Shown piece by piece: positions 35,851-46,039 of a DNA stretch of 64,000 nt (position 1 is the stretch's first letter; each line of letters opens with the position of its first letter). Under the pieces are notes generated by a model, which was given only the letters and a program-made list of their open reading frames with translations, was not told where the DNA came from and did not search any database. The stretch comes from Piliocolobus tephrosceles. Its lineage: Eukaryota; Chordata; Mammalia; Primates; Cercopithecidae. The stretch is from assembly GCF_002776525.5 (NCBI RefSeq), contig NC_045437.1, forward strand, positions 137,654,944 to 137,718,943. Reading direction: 5' to 3'. The position numbers were made by a program, and so were the translations under genes.

Positions 35851-36584
35851 CAGAGGGCGTGACCAAAGTAACTTCCCAGTAAACCATAGGATTAAAGTTC
35901 ATCCAAACATTTGAAGAGAATGTAAAGGTTCAGAACAAATACAAGAAAGATTTATAACTTTCCACCATCATAGAAATGCATTGGTGTGTAGGAATCAGGT
36001 CCTCATCCCAGCTAGCTAAGCAAGCCACTATAGCTGCAGAAATCCTTCTCAGTGGAATAACTCAGCCAGACATCAAAGCCCCACCCTAAGCTCTACTGTG
36101 ATTTGTTACCTCTTTCTGCTCATTGCCTTGGGGAAATAGGCAGTGTTTACCTATTGCCAGTGCAAAGCTGAACAGATGGCAAATGTCCTGTGTTCTGCCA
36201 ACAAGAGTTAGGAGGAATAACTAGAATTCATTTGCTTAAGATAAACTGTAGCCAGGGATTTAACTGAGAGTTGGCACAGGTAAGCTGTTAGCTTATGATT
36301 GATTTCTCAGTTCCAAGGAAAGGAAGGTGTCTGTCTAGTGGTCCTTGTCATTATCCCAGATTATAAGGAGATCCTTAATTAGAATTCTTGTAGCATCTCC
36401 CCATTTCCTGATACCTATCTTCCCTCTCGTGGATCCATCATTTTCCTCTCTTCCTGTCTCTGTCTGTGCTTCTCTAGTACAGATATTTCAAGTAATGTTT
36501 TAAGAGCTTTTTGAACTAGGAGTAATGTAGACATAGAATTACAGAAGAAACTTTAAGGGTTATTTTGTTATGTGATTTCCAAAA
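35851..36584. other. No recognised feature
   Basis: About 730 unassigned bases. Confidence 0.4.
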
Positions 36585-36770
36585 GCCAACTGGCTCATGA
36601 ATTAGTGTGTCTAACTTTATAAGAACCACTGAGGGAACTATGAGAAATATAGATATCTAAGTCTCATACTTGGAGATTCTGATTCAGTAATTCTGGGGCG
36701 AGGCTGTCATCTGTGTTTTGAAAACCTCTTGAGGTATTTTCAGCTCAGATAGGCTTAGGAACCATTGGAT
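36585..36770 (+). mobile_element. MER5A/MER20-like hAT MITE
   Basis: 'ggagattctgattcagtaat', 'tctggggcgaggctgtcatc', 'gttttgaaaacctcttgagg' and 'ataggcttaggaaccattgg' follow a Charlie-group MITE. The left end is blurred ('aagaaccactgagggaacta'). Confidence 0.55.
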
Positions 36771-36780
36771 TAGGGTCTAT

Positions 36781-38299
36781 TCCCTAATTGACTCTTGCAT
36801 GCAGCCCTAAAACATCCTGATAATACTTTAACAGGCACTATTCAAACACCAAATATTTCAAAAAGTGCTCCTGCAAACTGGCCTATGCTAATTTAGTCAC
36901 TCATGATAATTGGGTGATTTTTGTTAATGTCAGTAGCCTCCATAATTTAGAGATATGTAAGGATTTACAGATTTCTTCCTCCACGATGCTAAAACTGAGC
37001 TACGTGCAATCAGAAAGCAATTCTTATCTGCCACAAATATAAGTAGACATGCAAATAGCTATGAATCATATTTTTTAAAATAAAGTCCTGACTATATGAA
37101 AGTTTACTGGAGATAGTTGAGGCTGAGTCCTGGGAACCTCTAACCCTGCAGTTGGAGTCAAGTGACACAAATTCTCTGCACCCGTATCTGAACTGAGACA
37201 TATTTCTGAATTCTAATCTTAGGCACCATTCTGAAGACTGTCTATTTCTAGGCTTACTGTATTCTTACATGTCTTTATAGAAAAATGTTTCTAATAATCT
37301 CTTATGCTAATTACCCAAACCTGATTATCATTGGAGATAAAGGTAGCTAAGATCCTGTGTGAGCTTTTGATTGTCTTTCAAACACCATCCTTAGAGCATG
37401 TATTCTCCATGAAGATACCAAAAACATTAACTAGCTATTCTCAGGTTATAAACTAAAACTAACTCACACAGACATATATACATCACACAGTTCACACTGA
37501 AGTATTTTAAAGTAAATTACAGACACCACAACAAATGGAGACTGTAGAGAGATAATATATTAGGTTTTTGGTGATGAAAATGTTGGAGAACATTTAATAA
37601 GAACATGCCAAACATTTGTACTTGAAACACCAAATGTGAGAAAAATCAGAGCAATTGCTTCTATATAACATTGCCAAAACTTGCTATTCTCCTAGAGTTA
37701 GATAAATCTAGTTTTTGATATCTCCTTTTGGTAGGAGGTTCAGAATGTCCTCTTTGGCCCTAATTTTTTTTCACCTGGGAAATAGTGATTGGACTGGATC
37801 ATTTATTGTTTCTCATTTAGGTTTAATGCTGTACAGATTAGGGGCGTTTTCCTGAGTCTTTATAAACTCATGTGCACACACTCATCAGTTCTTTAGCATA
37901 AAGGATACATTCCCAAATCAGTTGACAGAATTTGACTAAAGTGAGAGTGCAGCTAAATTAGATATATGAAATAAAATCTATTTAATAAAACAATTTGATT
38001 AAACATAAAACAATTGATCATTTTAAAGTTATTTTCATTAAATAAGTTAAATAAAAAAGCTCTTTTTATTACTTGTAATTATTTAAAATTCTGTTTTCTA
38101 ACCCAGAAGATTAGGGATATATATACGTATGCATGTCTGTGTGTTTGTCATCCTCCCAACAGTGGAACCCAATGTTTTCTAGCCCCAAATCAAACTGCTG
38201 CCCATCCTGGGATTCTCGCCTATGCTAATTGCAAACAGTTTTATTTGTACATAGGAACTTGACAAAAGTGGGAGTTCTACGTAGGGGAATATTATCTAT
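36781..38299. other. No recognised feature
   Basis: About 1.5 kb without a recognised family. 37495-37535 ('attttaaagtaaattacaga') faintly recalls an L1 3' UTR, too little to call. The frame at 38014-38262 (82 codons) is not recognisable. Confidence 0.4.
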
Positions 38300-38530
38300 T
38301 TGGTGGTCACAAATATGGGTTTGAGGGTGAGACTAATGACAAATTTAGGTCCTGACCCTGTTGACTGTGACCTTGGTCAGGATAACCACCCTGAGCTTTT
38401 GTTTTCTGACAAATGGAGGTAGGAATGATGCTTATTGATTTGTTGTGATAATTAAATGAGATAACAAAATGACTTATCAAAGTGCTTGTTACATAGCAAT
38501 CAGTTCAAGTATTAGTTGGTGCTGTCTTTC
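38300..38530 (+). mobile_element. MIR, plus strand
   Basis: 'tgtgaccttggtcaggataa', 'gttttctgacaaatggaggt', 'gataattaaatgagataaca' and 'agtgcttgttacatagcaat' match MIR core and tail. Confidence 0.75.
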
Positions 38531-38621
38531 ATTGTTTTGCTGTCATGTTCATGGTTGTGCAATACTTGTATAGATGTGGGCCAAGAGAACCAGGCTGGGC
38601 AGCTCCACTCATTTTTCTTTT

Positions 38622-38775
38622 TGACAGCTTTGTTGAGACATAATTTGCATTTCTCAATTCACTCATTTAAAGCATAAAATTCAATGGTTCTTAGAATATT
38701 CACAGATGTGTACAACCATTGCCACAGTCAATTTTAGAACATTTTTATTGCCCCAAAAAGAAAACCCACGCCACC
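38622..38775 (-). mobile_element. L1M 3' UTR fragment, minus strand
   Basis: 'gctttgttgagacataattt', 'tcatttaaagcataaaattc', 'aatggttcttagaatattca' and 'caaccattgccacagtcaat' match the antisense of the old L1M 3' UTR. Confidence 0.8.
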
Positions 38776-38983
38776 AACCCTATTCAATTTTGGTGATGCT
38801 TATGGATCTGAGATTTATGATGGTGTCTTTGGGTAATTGCTTTCAGAGATGTTTGGTGAGTCTCTTCTTTTTTATTATTATTATTTTTTAATGAAAGAGC
38901 ATGTTCCTGATAGCTGTGAGTGATGGATCAGTTATACCCACAAATGTACGACTATCTTAGAAGTTACCTTGAAACTTGACTCT

Positions 38984-39063
38984 CTCTACATATATATACA
39001 TGTATATATACACATAGATATATATGTGTGTGTATATGTATATATATACACGCATATATATAC

Positions 39064-39095
<32 letters not shown>

Positions 39096-39408
39096 TTTGT
39101 TGTCGTTGTTGTTTTGGTTTTTTTGAGACGGAGTCTCAGTCTGTCGCCCAGCCTGGAGTGCAGTGGCGCGATCACGGCTCACTGCAACCTCTACCTCCAA
39201 GGTTCAAGTGATTCTTCTGCTTCAGTCTCCCAAGTAGCTGGGACTACAGGTGCGTGTCACCATGCCCAGATAACTTGTTTGTATTTTTAGTAGAGATGGG
39301 GTTTCACCATGTTAGCTAGGATGGTCTCGATCTCGGTCCTTCTGCCTAGGCCTCCAGAAGTGCTGGGATTACAGGCGTGACTCACTGCACCCAGCCCTCT
39401 ACATATAT
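38984..39408 (-). mobile_element. Alu (AluS-like), minus strand, with microsatellite tail
   Basis: Body about 39118-39396, from 'ttttgagacggagtctcagt' to 'cactgcacccagcc'. The expected poly(T) is followed leftwards by (TG)n at 39063-39088 and a mixed TA/TG tract at 38996-39062. Target duplications 'ctctacatatat' at 38984-38995 and 39397-39408 enclose Alu plus microsatellite, so the microsatellite grew from the Alu tail. Confidence 0.92.
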
Positions 39409-39789
39409 TTTATACCAGAGTAGGTGGCTGCCTATCTGGTGGTTTGAGAGGGCCAAGGGTAAACACCCCACAGAAATGTCTTTATCACCTATTTGCATAG
39501 CAAAAAAAAAATATCTTCTTTCTCCTATCAGGGTGCTGACATTTATTCTAACTTTTTGAAAAATAGTTCTCAGTATTCTAAAAGCTCTCAGTCAAAGCCT
39601 GTTATTAATATTACCAACCTAAACCACCTAAGCCAGAGAGAGGACAGATTTTTCTTTTAAGTACTTCAGAGAGAAAACAAAATTTGAAATAGAACATAAT
39701 GAGGAAAAAAAATCATATCAAATCTAGCATTTTGTTGGAAGGAGCATGTTTAGATTCAAACCCAATTTATTGGTGATGTTATCAGTAAT
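39409..39789. other. No recognised feature
   Basis: Unassigned. Confidence 0.4.
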
Positions 39790-40015
39790 AATATCTGTGC
39801 CAGAAGAAAATGCTAAATTCTTTACATATGGTATTTCATTTAATCCTCACAACAGTCTGTGAGTTGTGACAGTTTCTGATAATTTACAGCTGAGGAACTT
39901 GAAACATAAAAGGGTTAAGTAAATTATGTAAGAGCATACAGCCTATAAATGGTAGAATCAGGGTTTAAAACTGATGAGTCTGATTTCAGGGTCTATGTTT
40001 TTATGCTACATTTTC
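39790..40015 (-). mobile_element. MIR, minus strand
   Basis: 'catttaatcctcacaacagt', 'tttacagctgaggaacttga', 'gggttaagtaaattatgtaa' and 'gtagaatcagggtttaaaac' follow the antisense MIR order well. Confidence 0.8.
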
Positions 40016-40389
40016 TTTTAAAAATTTTTCTATACTCTGGAGTTTCTTAAGCGAGTTCCTTTTCCTTTTTAAAGCATCTACCTTACTGGGGGAAAGAAAA
40101 GAAAAACGTGATGGCTATAAATATTTATCTGAGTAGAAGAGATTATCCTTTAAACCTATCCCCTTTAAGGAAGACTTTTTTCAAGTGCTAGGCTTAATAA
40201 AATGTCCCTTTATTATGTAGGCCAAGGTCAGTTTATGAATGAATTGTCACAACTAGAGTTTTTCAGAAATCCTTAAGACTGTTGCACATAACAGACATGA
40301 GATAAATGTTTTCCCAGCAAATGAATTCAGTTCAAGTATGCTCTTACTTGATGCCCATAAAGGCAGCTTTCATCCCACTGAGTTAGTCA
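40016..40389. other. No recognised feature
   Basis: Unassigned. Confidence 0.4.
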
Positions 40390-40890
40390 GGACTTTTGCT
40401 GGAAAATGACAGAATCCCAACTCAAACTGGCTTACAAAAAAAAAAAAAAAAGAAAAAAAGGAAATTTATTAGTTCATATAAATTTTTAAAATTCCATGGT
40501 TTATAGTTTCAGGTATAAGGGTATTGAGGGCTAAATGTCATGGTTAGTAATCTGTCTATCCTTCTCTCTGTTTTTTCCTCTGTGCTGACTTCAATGCCAC
40601 AACAGGGTTTCTTTGTGTGGTCAAAATCATGTCACATGCTACACCATTGGGGAAAAAAACTTGTCTTTCCCAATAAATCCAGAAGAGTCCCAAAATTATT
40701 GATTTTACTGCATTAGACCCATCCCTCAGCCAGTCAATGAAACAAGGGGATGTGATGCTCTGACCAGGCCAAATGATGCCTCCTGGATCCATGTTATGTG
40801 TTAATTCCTGGAGCCAATGGGTGGAGTCAGTCCCACTTGAACCATATAAACTGATAGTGAAGATGGTTTTTTAAAGGAGAACAAGAGAAT
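40390..40890. other. Probable old interspersed repeat, family unknown
   Basis: 'aactcaaactggcttaca', an A-rich run at 40436-40460, 'ggaaatttattagttcatat' and 'gacccatccctcagccagtc' recall a common mammalian repeat with a 'ctggcttaa..ggaaatttatt' head. I cannot name it. Confidence 0.35.
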
Positions 40891-40894
40891 TACT

Positions 40895-41520
40895 AGCGAC
40901 TGAAGGGGACCGGATGCTGCAGTGTCAGGAAGGAAAACTTTCTGTGTATGGGGACCTGTGAGTTTAACTGACAGCAGACAGATGAACAGGAGAAAAGAAG
41001 TGCATTTGTGCGCATACAGGAGTTAACAAAATAAGTGGCTCATAAATGGTTAAAGCTTGAGGTTTACATACCTAACTTAGGGAAAAAGAAGTGGTAGTGA
41101 AAGTCCTCTATAGGAAGAACAAATGGGTTTTGGGAATAGCAAACAGGAGACAGGAAAATTGTCATAATGTTTGTGCATGTTGTGCAGGTGTGAGTGGTCT
41201 TTGTGTCTTTTCCAAGGTGGTGAAACTACTCTAGAAACGGAATTTTTGGTAGATTCACTCTTGGTCTCCTTCATGGGAGTAAAAGCCAGCCTGGAGATGG
41301 AATTTATGGCAGCCTCATTTCCCAGAAGGCTTTGCTTTTGATTAGATAAGTACAGCTCCAAGAGGGCTTCTTTATGCATCTGTTGAATCCTAAATGTCTT
41401 CAGTTTAAAATAAGCTTCATACCAACTCAGCAGTTCTAAGTGGGTCCCCACAGCAGGCAAGGGTAAAACACTTATTTGCTCTACTTTGTCATCCTTTATC
41501 TGGGATAAGAACATCTAGTT
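40895..41520 (-). mobile_element. Possible ERV1-type LTR, minus strand, with a 145-codon frame
   Basis: 'gggacctgtgagtttaactg', 'acagcagacagatgaacagg', 'agttaacaaaataagtggct' and 'ggtttacatacctaacttag' resemble the antisense 3' part of a class I LTR. The minus strand holds a 145-codon ATG frame at 41077-41514. Its composition (KETK, HNMHKHYDNFPVSCLLFPKP) shows no domain, and no other LTR features are certain. Confidence 0.4.
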
Positions 41521-41934
41521 TTTCAAGTATTCTTTAAATGGCAAGATTCAGAGTCCTGTTTAATAACCTGGGTTATTCTCCTCTGAGTGTTTCCTGTGGA
41601 GAATTATGGCCAAGATGCTGAATGTGGCATAGTCTAAGTGAAAAATAGCTGAAGGGAATTGCCTTAAGATAGGTATATGTGTGTGGGGTTGTGGGGATAA
41701 TCATTATGACCTTGGAATGGAGGAGACAAAATAGACAGGAAAATGCTGCTTTCAATTTTTAGAAGGAATGAATGGGCATCAGAAATAAGGAAAACAAAGT
41801 TAGAATTAACATGAGGTATAGCTTTATATATTCACATTATTCGTGAATATAAAATATATTAAATATATTAATATTTCATATTACTTACCAGTATTATTGA
41901 CAGCTGGAACTGGAGAAGCCTATAATTATTTAAA
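41521..41934. other. No recognised feature
   Basis: Unassigned. A short TA-rich palindromic patch lies at about 41838-41872. Confidence 0.4.
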
Positions 41935-42140
41935 TGAGCTTGGCAGCATTTACTATGTGTCAGGCAGTCTTCTAAAATTTAATCTTAACTTATTTAATCC
42001 TCATGACAACCCTGAGAGCTAGGTAGGTAGTTTTTTCTCTGAGAAAAAACTAAGTCTATCTAAGTTAAATAACTTGCAAAAAGTCGTTTAAATATTAAGC
42101 ACCAGAGGCAGAAATGGAACCAGGGAGTCAGTGCTGAGTC
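41935..42140 (-). mobile_element. MIR, minus strand
   Basis: 'tactatgtgtcaggcagtct', 'ttaatcctcatgacaaccct', 'gttaaataacttgcaaaaag' and 'ggcagaaatggaaccaggg' match antisense MIR. Confidence 0.75.
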
Positions 42141-42229
42141 ATTAGATTAGTCTTGGTCAGGGGTAAATAACTCAGAAGACAATTGGAAGACAAAGTTAAG
42201 GAAACATATAAAGTGGAATAAAAGACAAA

Positions 42230-43400
42230 GAGTTGGAAAATAAGAGAATAAAATTAAAGAACTGCTACTGAATTATCACCATCCCACATAAAAGGAAGAA
42301 TAAAGGACAAAGAGATAATACAGAAAAACAGATTCCTAGGCCCGAATAAGATATTTCTAGCTTGAAAGTCCTAACCTCACCCCTTGCATCATTATTATAA
42401 GGTTTCAACACAATAAGATAAAAAGAGCTTATAGTGCATAGCCAAGAAGGAGGAGAGGAATAGAGAAATCAGGAACAGAAACAATAAACTAGATGTTAGA
42501 TAAAATTAGAAAAGCATTTTTAAAAATTTGAAGGCAAAATATTTTCAATCTAGATTTTTATACCTAGCTAAATCATCAATCAAGTGTGAAGTATATACGC
42601 AAAGTTGCCCAGGGAGCTTACCCATAATATCTTGGGAAGCCATGGAAGACGTGTTCATTGAAATGTGGTAGCAACTGGAAAGATGGAAGACATGGTATCC
42701 AAGAAACAGGAGATCTAATTGAGAAGTGAGATAAAGAATTTCCTTGAAAGGAAGCAAAACAATGTCCTAGGAAAAAAAAATGTTCAGCATTCCTGGAAAG
42801 CACCAACTTAAATATATAAGTAGGAGGATGGATGGATATAGGTGTTCAGTCTTTCAGAAAATGATGAAATAAATAAGTACCAAATGAAGTTGACTATGCT
42901 GAATGTATACTCTACAAAGTCAGAGTGTTTGAGAGAGATAATAATAGGTGTGCATAGAAGTAACAAAAGAAAAAATAAGTAAATTATTAACCCTAGGAAA
43001 TTCATATAAAAGAAAATGTCATCATTTATAATTTCTCAGCAGGAAACAATATACACTTATTCACATTGACATAAACTCTGGCTATTAACCAAAAGTTATC
43101 TAACTAATTGGAAAAGAGAGGTTGGAAACAAATGGAAGACTAATGTTAGAAGAATACTAAATCTTCATTTTTCACAATAGGAAGACAATAGATTTTGTCT
43201 AATTTTGGTAAATCAAAAAAAACAAAAGCATATTATATGGAAATGAAGACATAAATACCAAAGGGAGTGGGGAGGAATTGATGTGTCTGGGCAATAAGGA
43301 AGCTGGGAAAAGTCTAGTTTCAAACAAAAGTGTATAAGTTTTATACTTTTAAAATATATAGTTTTATAGTACTACATTGTATTTTCAACTATATATATAC
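42230..43400 (+). mobile_element. Probable L1M/HAL1 5' region, plus strand
   Basis: 'tttgaaggcaaaatattttc', 'tatacctagctaaatcatca', 'atcaagtgtgaagtatatac', 'aaagaatttccttgaaag' and 'gcattcctggaaagcaccaa' resemble the sense strand of an old L1M or HAL1 element upstream of ORF2. The far end is unclear, and no long frame is present. Confidence 0.5.
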
Positions 43401-43724
43401 ATTATTTTGATAAATTAAAAATCAGTATCATAAGTTGTATGGGAGATTTTGAATGCATGGATGAAAAGTTCAAATATTGTTCAAATACTTGGTTAGGGGT
43501 TTTGGTAACATTTTCAAATTCTATATAAATCAGAATAAAACACAGATTCAAAAAGAACAGCTTAGGCAGAAATGAAGCCTGGAATATTATGTTAGATGAT
43601 TCAAAAGTGGCTCCAGGCATGACCACAAAACTGATATCCAAGATGTTTGAATTGAAAATTAATTTGTTTCTTTAAATATACAAGTAAAGAAAGCATTATT
43701 TAGAAATTAAGATTTTAATAAATT

Positions 43725-43910
43725 CTGGTTCTGTATTATCTTGGGCAACTAATATAATCTTTGTCAGTTTTCTTATTTATAAAATGGGTATAATAATAAT
43801 TACTTCAAAGGTACCATGAAAATTAAATGAGTTAATCCAAGTGAAGTATATTGAATGTACAAAATGTTGTCTGGCACATAGTAGGCATTCAATAAACATT
43901 TGCTGTAAAA
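43725..43910 (+). mobile_element. MIR, plus strand
   Basis: 'cttatttataaaatgggtat', 'aatgagttaatccaagtgaa' and 'ctggcacatagtaggcattc' give a clear MIR tail with a partial core. Confidence 0.85.
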
Positions 43911-44027
43911 TTGATAAATTGCATAATAAAAGAGGCTTGGAGTATATTAAAAAGAATTATTTCAGTTCAATGAATGTACAGAGGAGAACATTTAAATAAT
44001 CTAAAATATTTGGATAGATTTACACTG

Positions 44028-44180
44028 TGTATTAGAATTCTCCAGAGGGACAGAACTAATAGGAGATATATATATACACACACACATATATACACACACA
44101 CACACATACATATATATGTATATACACATGTATTTGTGTATATATACACAAATAAATATATATAATATATATAAATATAT

Positions 44181-44214
<34 letters not shown>

Positions 44215-44687
44215 GAAAGCAAGTTTATTAAGGAGAATTCACTCATGGGATCACAAGGTAAAGTCCCAAGATAGGCCATCTGCAAACTGAGGAGCAAGGA
44301 TGCTAATAGTGGCTCAGCCTGAGTCCTGAAGCCTCAAAAGTAGGGAAGCTGACAGTGCAGCCTTTAGTCTGTAACCAAAGGCCTAAGAGTCCCTAGCAAA
44401 CCTCTGATGTAAGTCCAAGAGTCCAAAGGCCCCAGAACCTGGAGTCTGATGTTCAAGGGCAGGAAGCATCCAGCACGGGAGAAAGAGGAAAGCTGGAAGT
44501 CTTTCTAGCTTTTTCTAGCCATGCTGGCCATCAATTGGATGGTGCCCACCTACACTGAGGGTGGGTCTTCCTCTCCCAGTCCACAGATTCAAACGTTAAT
44601 TGCGGCAACACCTTTGCAGACATACCCAGAAACAATACTTTGCATCCTTCAATCCAATCAAGTTGACATTCAATATTAACCATCACA
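44028..44687 (-). mobile_element. Solo LTR (TG..CA ends), with internal microsatellite, minus strand
   Basis: 660 bases from 'tgtattagaattctccagag' to 'ttaaccatcaca'. A perfect 5-bp target duplication, CACTG, stands at 44023-44027 and 44688-44692. Internal landmarks are 'tttattaaggagaattcact', 'ccaaaggccccagaacctgg', 'atcaattggatggtgcccac' and 'caatccaatcaagttgacat'. TG..CA ends plus a 5-bp duplication indicate an ERVL/MaLR-type LTR, but I do not name the family. A TA/CA microsatellite (about 44067-44215) occupies the 5'-most fifth on +. Confidence 0.8.
44067..44215. repeat. Compound (TA)n/(CA)n microsatellite within the LTR
   Basis: Alternating TATA and CACA runs between 'aggaga' and 'gaaagcaagtttattaagg'. 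Likely length-variable. Confidence 0.9.
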
Positions 44688-44797
44688 CACTGTTTCCTCC
44701 TTCAATTTTGTTTTTTCTCTCTGCTCACTACTATGTTTGAAAGCATTCTCCTGCCTTTCTGGGCTGAAGCTACCTTTATGTAGTTTGCAAATTTTCT

Positions 44798-44801
<4 letters not shown>

Positions 44802-44830
<29 letters not shown>

Positions 44831-44858
44831 CAACAACAACAACAAAAACAACAAAAAG
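44802..44858. repeat. (CA)n followed by (CAA)n microsatellite
   Basis: A pure CA run of about 14 units changes into a CAA run and then 'aaaacaacaaaaag'. Confidence 0.93.
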
Positions 44859-45434
44859 GGCAAGCACTAGACAGGCTGACCTCAACAGTTCTGAGCAGCC
44901 TCCTGGCCTCCTAGGAATCCAGAGCAATTAGAATGATTTAAACCCTCAGGCAAAGGTGTCTGATAAAGCAGGCCAGTCAGCACTTTGAGTCTTCTAGCAG
45001 TTCCAGAGCAGAAAAAAATTCTACTGCTCTCTTTCTTCAATGACCAAATTTCCTTCTTCAATCGGCTTTGCTCATATATCTACCTATAAGGCTCTATTTT
45101 TGCTGGTTCCCCAGTATCACAATAATTGGCAAGAGATGGTTTTAGATCAAAGGCAAGTGGCAGGTCAGGTTTCCCTGGTGAGCTGAGCAAGAAGTAATCA
45201 CAAAATAAATGGATTTTGCAACTCTGGTGACTTAATGGAAGGATTGAGGCAACTGGAAACAAGACCAAGGGATGTTGACCAGAAGGCTGAGATGAAGCCG
45301 GAGTTAAGAACCCATGCAAGGCCCAACCTGGGCAGGAATGGAGAAAGAACTAGATGTGATCAGGAAAAAAGATTTGAAAAAAGTAGAAGAGTTTTACAAA
45401 TTGATCATGATAGGATATTACAAGTTGTTTCTCT
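44859..45434. other. No recognised feature
   Basis: Unassigned. The frames at 45080-45319 (minus, 79 codons) and 45235-45471 (plus, 78 codons) overlap and show no family. Confidence 0.4.
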
Positions 45435-45660
45435 CTATCAAGTCCTCACCGTGTCTCAGGTATTTTGCTAATAAAATACTCTGTTAGCTAACTTCATCTC
45501 TTTAACATAGCTTATTGAGGTTGGCACTTATATCCTTACTTACCAGACAAGAAAACTGAAACATAGCTGCATTAGTGTGTCCTAGGCAACATGGTTAGTA
45601 AGAGAGAAGAATCAAACTTTATTCTAACTTAAAATTCTTCGTTCAGAGGCTTCTGTGCTA
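45435..45660 (-). mobile_element. MIR, minus strand
   Basis: 'tcctcaccgtgtctcaggta', 'gacaagaaaactgaaacata' and 'agagaagaatcaaactttat' follow antisense MIR. A second short MIR/L2-like piece follows at 45690-45770 ('ttctattatgtgccacacct'). Confidence 0.65.
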
Positions 45661-46039
45661 TCTCTCTTCAATGACAGCGGTGATAATAATAATAATGATA
45701 GTCGTATCTTGAGTTTCTATTATGTGCCACACCTTGCACCAGGAACTTCCTTATTTAACTATAAGTGTATGTTTAATAACTAATAATTCTTACATATTTT
45801 GAGAAAAAAACATATAAATAAGCTAAAACAATACAAATCTCAAAACAAATTACCAGTATTACCATCTTTCTTCTTGCAAAAATAATTCCTATTATCATTT
45901 TAGTACATGGTTTTTGATTTTTTTTCTTTCTTTAGAGGTCATAACACCTTCCCTGCTCCCCTCAACCCCAACCTTGTCTTTCTATGTATCTCTCTTTCCT
46001 CTCATTCATTTATATTATACATACGTATGTGTGTCATTT

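Noticed and set aside
39024..39290. 88-codon frame with VCVCVC repeats
   Set aside because: Translation of TG microsatellite plus Alu.
44067..44215. Regularly spaced repeats as a CRISPR-like array
   Set aside because: Plain TA/CA microsatellite in a primate LTR, with no unique spacers.
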